NCBI RefSeq assembly: GCF_024171955.1
Contig: NZ_JAMTCS010000012.1
Location: forward strand, 1 to 64,000
Length of the DNA: 64,000 nucleotides
Source of the DNA: Promicromonospora thailandica
GTDB lineage: Bacteria; Actinomycetota; Actinomycetes; Actinomycetales; Cellulomonadaceae
Reading direction: 5' to 3'
Positions 25,061 to 34,137 of the stretch are shown piece after piece. Each line of letters opens with the position of its first letter. Within the stretch, counting starts at the first letter, position 1. A program made the translations under genes and the position numbers. The notes beneath the pieces are model-generated. The model saw only the letters and a list, made by a program, of their open reading frames with translations. It was not told where the DNA came from and did no database searches.

Positions 25061-26170
25061 TTACGGCGCGGCCGGCGGGGCCGTGCTCGCGCGCTCGACG
25101 AGCCGGGTGGGCAGGCGGGTGTGCCGGCCGGCCCGCTCGTCGGACTCCAGCATGGACAGGACCATGCGCAGCGCCTCGGCGCCCATCTCGTGCAGCGACT
25201 GCGCGATGGTGGTCAGCGGCGGCGTGGAGGCGGCGGCCTCCGGGACGTCGTCGAAGCCGATGACCGAGAGGTCCTCCGGGACGCGCAGGCCGAGCTCCTG
25301 GGCCACCTGGATCACGTGGATCGCCGACAGGTCGTTCGCGGCGAAGACGGCGGTGGGCCGGTCGGGGCGTTCCAGCAGGTCGTGGGTCGGACGGTCGGAC
25401 CGGTCCGGCCGGTACCCGCCCTCCAGCACGAGGCTCGGGTCGGGCGTGAGGCCCGCGGCCTCCATCGCCTCCCGGAAGCCGAGCTCGCGCAGGCGGGCCG
25501 ACTCCAGGTCGGCGCGCCCGCCCAGGTAGCCGATGCGCGTGTGGCCCAGGCCGATGAGGTGCTCCGTGGCCATCCGGGCGCCGCCGAGGTTGTCGGAGTC
25601 GACGGTGGCGGGGCCGGTGGGCCCGGTGTGCGGGTCGATGGCGACGACGGGCACGCCGTCGTGCTCCGGGAGGGCGAGCGTGGGGGTGACGATGACGACG
25701 CCGTCGATCAGGGTGCCCGCCAGCCGGGACAGCGAGCGGCGCTCCCAGCCCACGTGGTCGGTGCGCCCCGCGTCGCCGCAGTAGGCGAGCAGCTCGTAGC
25801 CGGTGCCGTTGATCGCCGCCGAGATGCCCTTGAGCAGCTCGGTGCTGAACGGCTCGAACTCGGCCACCAGCACGCCGATCACGTTGGTCTGCCGGCGGCG
25901 CAGGCTGCGCGCCACGAGCGACGACTCGTAGCCGAGCTCGGCGACGACGCCGAGCACGCGCTCGGCGGTGGCGGCCGCGACGCCGTACCGGCCGTTGACC
26001 ACCTTGGACACCGTGGCCACGGACACGCCCGCGACGCGCGCGACGTCGGTGATGGTGGCGCGGCCGGTCGCGCCCGCCTGCGCGGTGGGCGCCTCCGGGA
26101 TCTCGGGGCCGCCCGTCACGCCGTCACCCGGTCCGGCGGTGGACCCGGGTGAGCTCGTACCACTGTGCAC
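25061..26170 (-). CDS. LacI-family repressor of the xylooligosaccharide operon
   Basis: The 369-residue regulator has a LacI helix-turn-helix at about residues 37-60 (TITDVARVAGVSVATVSKVVNGRYGV) and a hinge near ARSLRRRQTNVIGVLV. The periplasmic-binding-like sensor includes GGRADLESARLRELGFREAM and TAVFAANDLSAIHVIQVAQ, and ends around the IGFDDVPEA block and PPLTTIAQ. GTG 26170 was chosen over the upstream TTG 26194 because TACTGT lies seven bases before it. It is divergent from the ABC importer genes and separated from them by a near-palindromic operator at 26218-26239. By analogy with BxlR it is likely relieved by xylose or xylobiose. Confidence 0.9.
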   Translation of the reverse strand: MHSGTSSPGSTAGPGDGVTGGPEIPEAPTAQAGATGRATITDVARVAGVSVATVSKVVNGRYGVAAATAERVLGVVAELGYESSLVARSLRRRQTNVIGVLVAEFEPFSTELLKGISAAINGTGYELLAYCGDAGRTDHVGWERRSLSRLAGTLIDGVVIVTPTLALPEHDGVPVVAIDPHTGPTGPATVDSDNLGGARMATEHLIGLGHTRIGYLGGRADLESARLRELGFREAMEAAGLTPDPSLVLEGGYRPDRSDRPTHDLLERPDRPTAVFAANDLSAIHVIQVAQELGLRVPEDLSVIGFDDVPEAAASTPPLTTIAQSLHEMGAEALRMVLSMLESDERAGRHTRLPTRLVERASTAPPAAP

Positions 26171-26217
26171 GGAAGAGACAGTACATCCGGGCAACCGGGA
26201 CGGCCGTCAGCCGATCT

Positions 26218-26239
26218 GTTTCGAAATCGATATCGAAAC
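26218..26239. promoter_or_regulatory. LacI-type operator palindrome
   Basis: A 22-bp near-palindrome begins GTTTCGA and ends TCGAAAC with only one mismatched pair; the centre is ATCGAT. It lies 48 bases before the LacI start and just upstream of a TTGAC-type promoter for the ABC operon, so one site can control both directions. The TTTCGA/TCGAAA half-sites resemble operators of actinobacterial xylan regulators. Confidence 0.75.
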
Positions 26240-26278
26240 CGTTTGACTTGACCATGACCATCCTGTCACTCTCCTGAT

Positions 26279-26318
26279 GTGACGGACTCCTGGTCCGTCA
26301 CCCGGCAGGCTCCTGCCG
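26279..26318 (+). other. Two leader hairpins before the binding-protein gene
   Basis: GTGACGGAC (26279-26287) pairs perfectly with GTCCGTCAC (26293-26301) over a five-base loop. It is followed by GGCAGG/CCTGCC at about 26305-26318. They lie in the untranslated leader of the ABC operon, 30 bases before the start, and could stabilise the mRNA or affect readthrough. Confidence 0.45.
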
Positions 26319-26350
26319 ACCGTCGATGACGACCTACAAGGGGTTCCACA

Positions 26351-27637
26351 ATGATGAGGAAGACGCGGGCCGCGGGCGCGATCGCCCTGGGTGCCACCGT
26401 TGCCCTGCTGGCCGCGGGCTGTTCCGGCGGCAGCGAAGGAGGGGATGGCGGCGACGTCACCATGACCTTCTGGCACAACTCCACCACCGGGCCGGGCAAG
26501 GCGTACTGGGAGGACACGGTCGCCGCCTTCGAGGAGGCCAACCCCGGTGTGACGATCGAGGTGCAGTCCATCCAGAACGAGGACATGGACGGCAAGCTGC
26601 AGACCGCCCTGAACTCGGGCGACGCACCGGACATCTTCATGGCGCGCGGCGGCGGCAAGCTGGCCGACGTCGTCGAGGCCGGGCAGATCATGGACCTCAC
26701 CGACACCGTCGACGAGGCCACCAAGGAGAACGTCGGCGCGGGCTTCGACGCCTTCACGGTCGACGGCAAGATCTACGGCATGCCGACCGCGGTGCTCCCG
26801 GGCGGCATCTTCTACAGCCAGGACCTCTTCGACGAGGCCGGCATCACCGAGACGCCCACCACCATCGACGAGCTCGACGACGCCGTGGCGGACCTCAAGG
26901 CGGCGGACATCTCGCCGATCGCCCTGGGCGGCAAGGACGCGTGGCCCGCCGCGCACTGGTACTACTTCTTCGCGCTGCGCGAGTGCTCGCAGGAGACGCT
27001 GGAGTCGGCTGCCGCCTCCCGCAGCTTCGACGACCCGTGCTGGCTGGCCGCCGGTGAGAAGCTGCAGGCCCTCGCCGAGACCGAGCCGTTCCAGAAGGGC
27101 TACCTCACCGCGACGGCCCAGCAGGGCGCCGGCTCCTCGGCCGGTCTCATCGCGAACCACAAGGCCGCCATGGAGCTCATGGGTGCGTGGAACCCGGGCG
27201 TCATCGCCGGTCTGACCCCCGACGAGAAGCCGCTCGAGGACCTCAACTGGTTCCCGTTCCCGGACACCGGTGACGGCCAGGGCGACCCGGCCGCGTTCAT
27301 GGGCGGCGTCGACGGCTACTCCTGCTTCGTCGAGGCCCCGCCGGAGTGCGCCGAGTTCCTGAACTTCTTCATGCAGAAGGAGCACCAGGAGGCCTATGCC
27401 GAGGCCTTCGTGACGCTGCCCGCCAGCAAGGAGGCGCAGGGCGTCGTGACCGAGCCCGCGCTGAAGTCCATCCTCGAGGCCTACAACGAGGCCCCGTACG
27501 TGTCCGTCTGGCTGGACACCCTCTACGGCCAGAACGTGGGCAACGCGCTCAACGCCGGCGTCGTGGAGATGCTGGCCGGCGACGGTACCCCGCAGACCAT
27601 CGTCGACGCCGTGAACGCCGCGGCCGCAATGGAGTAA
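26351..27637 (+). CDS. Xylooligosaccharide-type ABC substrate-binding lipoprotein
   Basis: The 428-residue lipoprotein has lipobox LLAAGC (Cys24) and a mature family-1 solute-binding fold: VTMTFWHNSTTGPGKAYWEDTVAAFEEANPGVTIEV, GDAPDIFMARGGGKLADV, and KIYGMPTAVLPGGIFYSQDLFDEAGI. It occupies the position and length of BxlE, the xylobiose-binding protein of streptomycetes. The neighbouring beta-xylosidase and GH43 genes support a xylose-oligomer substrate. ATG 26351 has AAGGGG upstream. The direct ligand is inferred from context. Confidence 0.9.
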   Translation: MMRKTRAAGAIALGATVALLAAGCSGGSEGGDGGDVTMTFWHNSTTGPGKAYWEDTVAAFEEANPGVTIEVQSIQNEDMDGKLQTALNSGDAPDIFMARGGGKLADVVEAGQIMDLTDTVDEATKENVGAGFDAFTVDGKIYGMPTAVLPGGIFYSQDLFDEAGITETPTTIDELDDAVADLKAADISPIALGGKDAWPAAHWYYFFALRECSQETLESAAASRSFDDPCWLAAGEKLQALAETEPFQKGYLTATAQQGAGSSAGLIANHKAAMELMGAWNPGVIAGLTPDEKPLEDLNWFPFPDTGDGQGDPAAFMGGVDGYSCFVEAPPECAEFLNFFMQKEHQEAYAEAFVTLPASKEAQGVVTEPALKSILEAYNEAPYVSVWLDTLYGQNVGNALNAGVVEMLAGDGTPQTIVDAVNAAAAME

Positions 27638-27645
27638 CGAGCCAG

Positions 27646-28668
27646 ATGACTCAGTCCCTGGGCGAGAACTCAGCAACCCGGACGGCCTCGCCTGAGGGTC
27701 CCACGGTGGCCGGGGGCGGCGTGCAGACGTCGTCCCCGGCCGCCAGGCCGCGGCGAGGCAAGCGAACCGACTGGCGCAAGACGTTCGAGATCACCGTGCT
27801 CTCGACGCCCGCCATCGTCGTGTTCCTCGCGTTCGTCATCTTTCCCGTCTTCATGGCGGCCTACTACGGGTTCTTCAAGTGGAAGGGCTACGGGCCGCCG
27901 ACGGAGTTCGTCGGGATCGACAACTACCTGACCATCTTCCAGGACACCGCCTTCCACGAGGCGCTCCTGCACAACGGCTACATCGTCGTGCTGTCCCTGA
28001 TCCTGCAGGGGCCGGCCGCCGTGGCGCTCGCGCTCCTGCTGAACCAGAAGATCCGCGGGCGCTCGATCATCCGCGTCCTGATCTTCGTGCCGTACGTGAT
28101 CTCCGAGGTCATCGTCGGTACCGGCTGGAGCCTGATGCTGCAGAGCGCCGGCGCGGTGAACGACCTGCTGGAGCGGATCGGCCTCGGGTTCCTGGCCGTC
28201 GACTGGCTGTCCGATCCCAAGATCGCGCTCTGGTCGCTGATGATCATCATCAGCTGGAAGTACATCGGCTTCGCCGTGATCCTGTTCCTCGCGGGCCTGC
28301 AGAGCATCCCCGAGGAGCTGTCCGAGGCGGCCGCGATCGACGGTGCGTCCTACTGGCAGATCCAGCGGACCATCACGCTGCCGCTGCTCGGCCCGACGCT
28401 CCGCATCTGGGCGTTCCTGTCGATCATCGGCTCGCTCCAGCTGTTCGACCTGGTCTACATCATCTGGGGTCAGTACATCTCGGCGACCGCGGGCACGTCG
28501 ACGATGGCGACCTACATGGTCCTGAACGGGCGCCTCGCCGGGAACTTCGGGTACGGCAACGCCGTCGCCGTCGTGCTCTTCGTCATCTCGCTCGTCATCG
28601 CGCTGGTCTACCAGCGGTACGTGCTGCGCCGGGACACCGAGGGCGCGCTCACGGAAAGGAAGAAGTGA
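27646..28668 (+). CDS. ABC sugar permease 1 (BxlF-like, MalF type)
   Basis: The 340-residue permease has an N-terminal 45-residue polar, proline-rich extension and six membrane helices. The EAA loop is EELSEAAAIDGASYWQIQRTITLPLLGPT. It is the MalF-like half of the carbohydrate importer. ATG 27646 lies eight bases after the binding-protein stop. It is followed without gap by permease 2 (TGATG), so the operon is tight. No ATPase gene is in the cluster, as is usual where a shared MsiK-type ATPase serves many sugar importers. Confidence 0.92.
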   Translation: MTQSLGENSATRTASPEGPTVAGGGVQTSSPAARPRRGKRTDWRKTFEITVLSTPAIVVFLAFVIFPVFMAAYYGFFKWKGYGPPTEFVGIDNYLTIFQDTAFHEALLHNGYIVVLSLILQGPAAVALALLLNQKIRGRSIIRVLIFVPYVISEVIVGTGWSLMLQSAGAVNDLLERIGLGFLAVDWLSDPKIALWSLMIIISWKYIGFAVILFLAGLQSIPEELSEAAAIDGASYWQIQRTITLPLLGPTLRIWAFLSIIGSLQLFDLVYIIWGQYISATAGTSTMATYMVLNGRLAGNFGYGNAVAVVLFVISLVIALVYQRYVLRRDTEGALTERKK

Positions 28669-29543
28669 TGGCGACGCTCCTCGAAGCTCCCACGAAGTCC
28701 CCGCAGACGCTGCGCCGGGCGCCGAAGGTCGCCTGGGGGAGCCCGATGACCTACGTCGTCGCGTTCCTGTTCGTCGGCATCTGCATCGCCCCCGTGCTCT
28801 ACATCATCCTCGGCGGGTTCCGTACCAACGCGCAGATCACCAACAGCCCGTCGGGCCTGCCCAGCCCGTGGGTGATCGACAACTACGTCAGCGTGCTCGT
28901 GAGCGACGTGTTCTGGCGTCAGGTCGCCAACTCGGCGGTCGCCGGGGTCCTGACCACCGTCGGCGTGGTGGCCCTCGGGCTCATGGTGAGCTTCGTGCTG
29001 GCGCGCTACGACTTCAAGCTCAACGGGGCCATGTACTCGCTGTTCGCGGCGGGCCTCATGTTCCCCATGACGGTGGCGATCACCCCGCTGTACATCCTGA
29101 TCCGCGACCTGGGTCTGATGAACACGATCGGAGGCATCGTCCTGCCGCAGATCGCGTTCGCGCTGCCGACCACGATCATCATCCTGGTGCCGTTCCTGCG
29201 TGCCATCCCCAAGGAGATCGAGGAAGCGGCATCCATCGACGGCGCGAGCCGCATCGGGTTCTTCTTCCGGATGGTCGTGCCGCTGTCGCTCCCCGGTGTC
29301 ATCACGGTCGGCATCCTGGCGTTCGTCGCCTCGTGGAACTCGTACATGCTGCCGCTGTTCATCCTCAACGACGAGATGTCGTACACCCTGCCGCTGGGTG
29401 TGCAGGCGTTCGCCTCGCAGTACTCGGTCGACACCGCGCGGGTGCTGGCCTTCACTTCGTTGTCGATGATCCCCGCGCTCATCTTCTTCTCGTTGTTCGA
29501 GCGCCGGATCGTCGGTGGCCTGACCGGGGCCGTCAAGGGCTGA
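28668..29543 (+). CDS. ABC sugar permease 2 (BxlG-like, MalG type)
   Basis: The 291-residue permease has six helices and the EAA loop KEIEEAASIDGASRIGFFFRMVVPLSLPG. It ends with the typical LFERRIVGGLTGAVKG. ATG 28668 shares one base with the stop of permease 1, and AAAGGAAG lies just before it. It forms the channel with permease 1. A 12-bp hairpin follows five bases after its stop. Confidence 0.92.
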   Translation: MATLLEAPTKSPQTLRRAPKVAWGSPMTYVVAFLFVGICIAPVLYIILGGFRTNAQITNSPSGLPSPWVIDNYVSVLVSDVFWRQVANSAVAGVLTTVGVVALGLMVSFVLARYDFKLNGAMYSLFAAGLMFPMTVAITPLYILIRDLGLMNTIGGIVLPQIAFALPTTIIILVPFLRAIPKEIEEAASIDGASRIGFFFRMVVPLSLPGVITVGILAFVASWNSYMLPLFILNDEMSYTLPLGVQAFASQYSVDTARVLAFTSLSMIPALIFFSLFERRIVGGLTGAVKG

Positions 29544-29547
29544 TCCC

Positions 29548-29577
29548 GTCGTGGCCCGGCCCGGCCCGGGCCACGAC
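29548..29577 (+). terminator. Hairpin between importer and beta-xylosidase genes
   Basis: GTCGTGGCCCGG (29548-29559) pairs perfectly with CCGGGCCACGAC (29566-29577) around a six-base loop. It lies inside the apparent operon, so it may be a partial terminator that sets importer versus enzyme levels, or an mRNA stability element. Confidence 0.55.
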
Positions 29578-29632
29578 TCACACATGGCCGTACCGGCGCG
29601 CCGCGCCGGAGAAGCAGGTAGGAAGGAAATCG

Positions 29633-32059
29633 ATGACGGAGCTGCCGGTGGCGCTTCGGGCCACGCCCGAGGTGTCGGAGCGCGTGCGTGAGCTGCACGC
29701 CCAGATGACCCTCGAGGAGAAGCTCGCACAACTCGTCGGGTACTGGCTGGACCAGGGCGGCAACGTCGTGGCGCCGATGCAGGGCGAGATGGCCGCTGAC
29801 CAGGGTTCGACGACCCTCCCGGAGATCACGAGGAACGGCCTGGGCCACTACACCCGCGTGTACGGCACGCGGCCCGTGGACCCGGCCGAGCGCGCCGCGT
29901 GGCTCTGGGCCGAGCAACGCCGGATCAAGCGGGAGACCCGCCTCGGCATCCCGGCGTTGGTCCACGAGGAGGTCCTGACCGGTCTGGCGGCCTGGAAGGC
30001 GGCCACCTTCCCGACGCCGCTCGCCTGGGGAGCGTCGTTCGACCCCGGGCTGGTCGAGGAGATGGGCCGGCTCATCGGCGACTCGATGCGTGAGCTGGGC
30101 GTGCACCAGGGGCTGGCCCCGGTGCTCGACGTCGTCCGCGACCCGCGCTGGGGCCGGGTCGACGAGTGCATCGGTGAGGACCCCTACCTGGTCGGCACCG
30201 TCGGCACGTCGTACGTGCGCGGCATGCAGAGCGCCGGCGTGCACGCCACGCTCAAGCACTTCGTGGCCTACTCCGGGTCCAAGGCGGGGCGCAACCACGC
30301 CCCGGTCAGCGCGGGCCCGCGCGAGATCGCCGACGTCTACCTGCCGCCGTTCGAGATGGCGGTCGTCGACGGCGGGGTGCGCTCCGTCATGGCCTCCTAC
30401 AACGACGTCGACGGCGTGCCGATGCACTCGTCGGCCGAGTACCTCACCGGCGTGCTCCGCGAGCAGTGGGGCTTCGAGGGCGTGGTGGTCGCCGACTACT
30501 TCGGCGTCGCCTTCCTCGACGTCATGCACTCGATCGCCGCCGACCGGGGCGCGGCCGCTGCCGCCGCCCTGGAGGCCGGGGTGGACATCGAGCTCCCGTC
30601 CGGGGACGCCTACCTCGAACCGCTCGCGGTGCTCGTCAAGGACGGCGTGGTACCGATCGAGGTGGTCGACCGCGCCGTGCTCCGCGCGCTGCGGCAGAAG
30701 GAGGAGCTGGGTCTGCTCGACCCGGAGGTGTACGAGGACGAGCCGCCCGCCGTGGTGGACCTGGACTCGCCCGCCCACCGCGACGTCGCCCGCCGCCTGG
30801 CCGAGGAGTCGGTGGTGCTGCTCACGAACGACGGCGTGCTGCCGCTGGGCGCCTGGCACGACAAGCCGGCCCGGGTCGCTGTGATCGGGCCCAACGCCGA
30901 CCGGTCCGAGGCCCTGATGGGGTGCTACTCGTTCGCCAACCACGTGCTCGCCCACCACCCGGGCGTGCCTGCGGGCTTCGAGATCCCGTCCGTGGCCGAG
31001 GCCCTGGGCGTCGAGTTCGAGCGGGCCGGCCTGCCGGCACCCGAGCTGACGTTCGCGCGCGGCTGCGACGTCGAGGGTGACGACACGTCCGGGTTCGCCG
31101 AGGCCGTCGCCGCCACCGAGGCGGCCGACGTCGCGATCGTCGTCGTGGGCGACCAGGCGGGCCTGTTCGGCCGCGGCACCGTGGGCGAGGGCAACGACAG
31201 CGAGTCGCTCGACCTGCCGGGTGTACAGCGCCAGCTGGTGGAGGCCGTGCTCGCCACCGGTCGGCCCGTCGTCATGGTGCTCCTCACCGGCCGCCCCTAC
31301 GCGATCGACTGGGCGCTCGACGGCGCACCGGGCGTCGCCCGGCCCGGAGCCGTGCTCCAGTCGTTCTTCCCCGGTGAGGAGGGTGGCTCCGCCGTGGCCG
31401 GGGTGATCTCCGGCCGGGTGAACCCGTCCGGTCGTCTGCCGGTGTCGCTGCCGCGGTCGGCGGGGGCGCAGCCGTACTCGTACCTGCACCCGGTCCTCGG
31501 CGGGGCGTCCGAGGTGACGGCGACCGACTCGACGCCGGTGCGTCCCTTCGGGTTCGGTCTGTCGTACACGACGTTCGCGCACGAGCTCGCCTCGGTGGAC
31601 CCCTCGGTCGAGGCGGGCGGCACGTTCCGTGCCGTGGTCACCGTGACGAACACGGGCGCGGTCGCGGGTTCCGACGTCGTGCAGCTCTACGGGCACGACG
31701 TCGTGGGCTCGGTGGCGCGTCCCGTGGCGCAGCTGCTCGGGTACCACCGCGTGGCGCTGGAGCCCGGGGAGTCGGCGACCCTCACGTTCGAGGTCCCGAC
31801 GACGCGGTTCGCGTTCACCGACCGGAGCATGACGCGCGTCGTCGAACCGGGCGACGTCGAGGTGTGGGTCGGTGCGCACGCGGCAGACAGCGTTGTCAGA
31901 GTGGTGGCGGAAGGAATCGCCGACCTGGACGAGCCCAACGACTCGCCCGAGGCCGCCGCCCTGGAGCCCACGGCCCGGCAGCTCGTCGCCATCACGGGCG
32001 CGACGCACGAGGTCACGACGGCGGACGCGCGGTGGGTCGGCGTGACGGTCGCGCGGTGA
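29633..32059 (+). CDS. bxlA: GH3 beta-xylosidase
   Basis: The 808-residue GH3 enzyme has no signal peptide. It begins RVRELHAQMTLEEKLAQLVGYWLDQGGNVVAPMQGEM, the form seen in actinobacterial BxlA. It carries VLDVVRDPRWGRVDECIGEDPYLV and KHFVAYSGSKAGRNHAP, and nucleophile Asp288 in VVVADYFGV. The second domain (EESVVLLTNDGVLPL through SFFPGEEGGSAVAG) and a fibronectin-like C terminus follow. It would release xylose from imported xylooligosaccharides in the cytoplasm. GGAAGGA precedes ATG 29633. The stop overlaps the GH43 start by four bases. Confidence 0.92.
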   Translation: MTELPVALRATPEVSERVRELHAQMTLEEKLAQLVGYWLDQGGNVVAPMQGEMAADQGSTTLPEITRNGLGHYTRVYGTRPVDPAERAAWLWAEQRRIKRETRLGIPALVHEEVLTGLAAWKAATFPTPLAWGASFDPGLVEEMGRLIGDSMRELGVHQGLAPVLDVVRDPRWGRVDECIGEDPYLVGTVGTSYVRGMQSAGVHATLKHFVAYSGSKAGRNHAPVSAGPREIADVYLPPFEMAVVDGGVRSVMASYNDVDGVPMHSSAEYLTGVLREQWGFEGVVVADYFGVAFLDVMHSIAADRGAAAAAALEAGVDIELPSGDAYLEPLAVLVKDGVVPIEVVDRAVLRALRQKEELGLLDPEVYEDEPPAVVDLDSPAHRDVARRLAEESVVLLTNDGVLPLGAWHDKPARVAVIGPNADRSEALMGCYSFANHVLAHHPGVPAGFEIPSVAEALGVEFERAGLPAPELTFARGCDVEGDDTSGFAEAVAATEAADVAIVVVGDQAGLFGRGTVGEGNDSESLDLPGVQRQLVEAVLATGRPVVMVLLTGRPYAIDWALDGAPGVARPGAVLQSFFPGEEGGSAVAGVISGRVNPSGRLPVSLPRSAGAQPYSYLHPVLGGASEVTATDSTPVRPFGFGLSYTTFAHELASVDPSVEAGGTFRAVVTVTNTGAVAGSDVVQLYGHDVVGSVARPVAQLLGYHRVALEPGESATLTFEVPTTRFAFTDRSMTRVVEPGDVEVWVGAHAADSVVRVVAEGIADLDEPNDSPEAAALEPTARQLVAITGATHEVTTADARWVGVTVAR

Positions 32060-33618
32060 CGCTGGTCCACAACCCGATCCTGCCGGGGTGCTACCCCGAC
32101 CCGACGATCTGTCGGGTCGGGGCGGACCACTACCTCGTCACGTCGACGTTCGAGTACTTCCCGGGCCTGCCGGTGTTCCACAGCCGGGACCTGGCCCACT
32201 GGGAGCAGATCGGGCACGCGCTCGACCGGCCGGGGCAGCTCGACATGCGGGGCATCGCGTCGTCAGGCGGACTGTACGCGCCGACGCTGCGGCATCACGA
32301 CGGGGTGTTCTGGCTGGTCTGCACGCTGGTGGACCAGCAGGACAGCTCGCGCGGCGGCAACTTCGTGATCACCGCGACCGACCCGGCAGGCCCGTGGTCC
32401 GACCCGGTCTGGCTCGACGAGGACGGCATCGACCCGTCGCTGTTCTTCGACGACGACGGCCGCGTCTGGCTGCACGGCACCCGGCTCGCCCGCGAACCCG
32501 AGTGGCACGACCAGACCGAGGTCTGGCTGCGCGAGCTCGACCCGGCGACCATGCGGCTGACCGGACCCGAGCACGTGATCTGGCGGGGCGCCGTGCTGGG
32601 CGCGGTGTGGGCCGAGGGACCGCACCTGTACCGCGTGGACGGCCGGTACTACCTGCTCGCTGCGGAGGGCGGCACCGACTTCCACCACGCGGTCTCCGTG
32701 GCCCGCGCCGACACGGTGACCGGCCCGTACGTGGGCAGCAAGGGCAACCCTGTGCTGACCCACCGGCACCTGGGGCGGGACGTGGACGTCGTCGGCGTGG
32801 GTCACGCCGACCTGGTGCAGACCGCGGACGGCGCCTGGTGGGCCGTGCTGCTGGCCATGCGGCCCTACGGCGGTTACCACTACAACCTGGGCCGGGAGAC
32901 GTTCCTGGTGCCGGTGACGTGGGAGGACGGGTGGCCCGTCTTCGCGCCCGGGCAGGGCCGCGTGCCGGCGGTGGTGGAGGTGCCGGACGGTCTGCCGGAG
33001 CGCGAGGCCGGGACGACCTGGCCGCCGGCGGGGCCCGTGCTCCCCGGCGACCTGCGCTGGACCGGCCTGCGCGGCCCCGCCGACTTCGCCGAGCCGCACG
33101 GTGACGGCTGGCTGCTGCGCCTGCGCCCGGAGAACCTCACGGACGCCGCGACGCCCGCGTTCCTGGGCGTCCGCCAGCAGCACCAGGACGTCACGGTGCG
33201 TGCCACGCTGCGGTTCGACCCGGCCGGCCCGCACGAGCAGGCGGGCCTGGCGGTGCGCCAGTCCGAGAAGGACCACGTGCTCCTGGTCGTGGCGGGTGCC
33301 GACGAGCCCGGCGGGCGCCGGGTCCGTGCCGTGCACCGCAGGTCCGGGGCCGACAGCGTGCTCGGTGAGCGACCGCTCCCGCGGGGGACCGGCCCGGTGA
33401 CCCTGGCGGTGCGGGCCCGCGGGCAGGAGTACGGCCTGCTGGTGGCCACCGGTGACGACCCGCCGGAGCTCGTCGCCGTCGTCGACGGGCGCACGCTGGA
33501 CAGCGTCTCGGCGGGCGGTTTCCTGGGCCTGTGGATCGGCGTGCTCGCCACGAGCAACGGCGTACCGACCGGGTCGGTCGCCACGGTGGACCGGCTCGTG
33601 TACGAGCCCTCCGTCTGA
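32056..33618 (+). CDS. GH43 beta-xylosidase/alpha-L-arabinofuranosidase
   Basis: The 520-residue enzyme has a five-bladed GH43 propeller with catalytic base Asp15 (CYPDPT), Asp126 (DGIDPSLFF) and acid Glu187 (WAEGPHLY). A C-terminal beta-sandwich of about 190 residues (from LRWTGLRGPADFAEPH) is typical of the intracellular GH43 xylosidase subgroup. The GTG start overlaps the bxlA stop (GTGA), so translation is coupled. It probably removes arabinose or xylose side residues from imported oligosaccharides. No secretion signal is seen. Confidence 0.93.
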   Translation: MTLVHNPILPGCYPDPTICRVGADHYLVTSTFEYFPGLPVFHSRDLAHWEQIGHALDRPGQLDMRGIASSGGLYAPTLRHHDGVFWLVCTLVDQQDSSRGGNFVITATDPAGPWSDPVWLDEDGIDPSLFFDDDGRVWLHGTRLAREPEWHDQTEVWLRELDPATMRLTGPEHVIWRGAVLGAVWAEGPHLYRVDGRYYLLAAEGGTDFHHAVSVARADTVTGPYVGSKGNPVLTHRHLGRDVDVVGVGHADLVQTADGAWWAVLLAMRPYGGYHYNLGRETFLVPVTWEDGWPVFAPGQGRVPAVVEVPDGLPEREAGTTWPPAGPVLPGDLRWTGLRGPADFAEPHGDGWLLRLRPENLTDAATPAFLGVRQQHQDVTVRATLRFDPAGPHEQAGLAVRQSEKDHVLLVVAGADEPGGRRVRAVHRRSGADSVLGERPLPRGTGPVTLAVRARGQEYGLLVATGDDPPELVAVVDGRTLDSVSAGGFLGLWIGVLATSNGVPTGSVATVDRLVYEPSV

Positions 33619-33644
33619 CGGCGGCGTGATGGCAGGATGGCGTC

Positions 33645-34007
33645 GTGCGGATCGACGTCTGGTTGTGGGCCGTGCGGCTGACCAAGAGCAGGTCCGTCGC
33701 CGCCGAGCTGTGCCGCGGCGGCCGGGTGCGGATCAACGACAAGGTGGCCAAGCCGTCGTCGTCCGTGGCGGTGGGTGACCGGGTGACCTGGCGCGACCCG
33801 CTGCGGGACCGCGTGATCGAGGTGGTCGAGCTGCTGCCCAAGCGCGTGGGTGCGCCGATCGCGGCCACGGCCTACCTCGACCACAGCCCCGCGCTGCCCA
33901 CGCGCGTGGAGCGGGAGGCGGTCGGCCTGCGCGACCGGGGGACCGGGCGGCCGACCAAGCGGGAGCGGCGCGAGATCGACCGCCTGCGCGGCCGGCGGGA
34001 CGGCTGA
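33645..34007 (+). CDS. S4-domain RNA-binding protein (Hsp15-like)
   Basis: The 120-residue protein starts with a full S4 domain, [49 protein letters not shown]. The basic C-terminal tail ends [17 protein letters not shown]. This is the Hsp15/HslR layout; E. coli Hsp15 recycles stalled 50S subunits carrying peptidyl-tRNA. GTG 33645 follows a CAGGAT box by six bases. The stop lies inside a palindrome at 34006. Confidence 0.9.
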   Translation: MRIDVWLWAVRLTKSRSVAAELCRGGRVRINDKVAKPSSSVAVGDRVTWRDPLRDRVIEVVELLPKRVGAPIAATAYLDHSPALPTRVEREAVGLRDRGTGRPTKRERREIDRLRGRRDG

Positions 34008-34028
34008 GAAAACACCGGGTGATTTCTC
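34006..34028. promoter_or_regulatory. 23-bp palindrome upstream of the subtilisin gene
   Basis: GAGAAA (34006-34011) pairs with TTTCTC (34023-34028) and CACC (34013-34016) pairs with GGTG (34018-34021). A·A mismatches flank the inner stem and there is a single central G. It overlaps the S4 gene stop and may be a terminator for that gene or an operator for the protease. Confidence 0.45.
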
Positions 34029-34137
34029 GGCACTTTCGGCAGTTTGCCTGACTCGGGGCGCTACGTTCACCGCATATCCCCTGCGCAGCGCAGGTCCAGC
34101 GCGCCCGGCACCCCGGGCGCCCCAGCCTGGAGTACTC

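Noticed and set aside
29006-32008. 1000-residue minus-strand open frame opposite the permease and beta-xylosidase genes
   Set aside because: It is a high-GC shadow frame with His/Arg/Gly-rich composition and no domain; the plus-strand genes explain the sequence fully.
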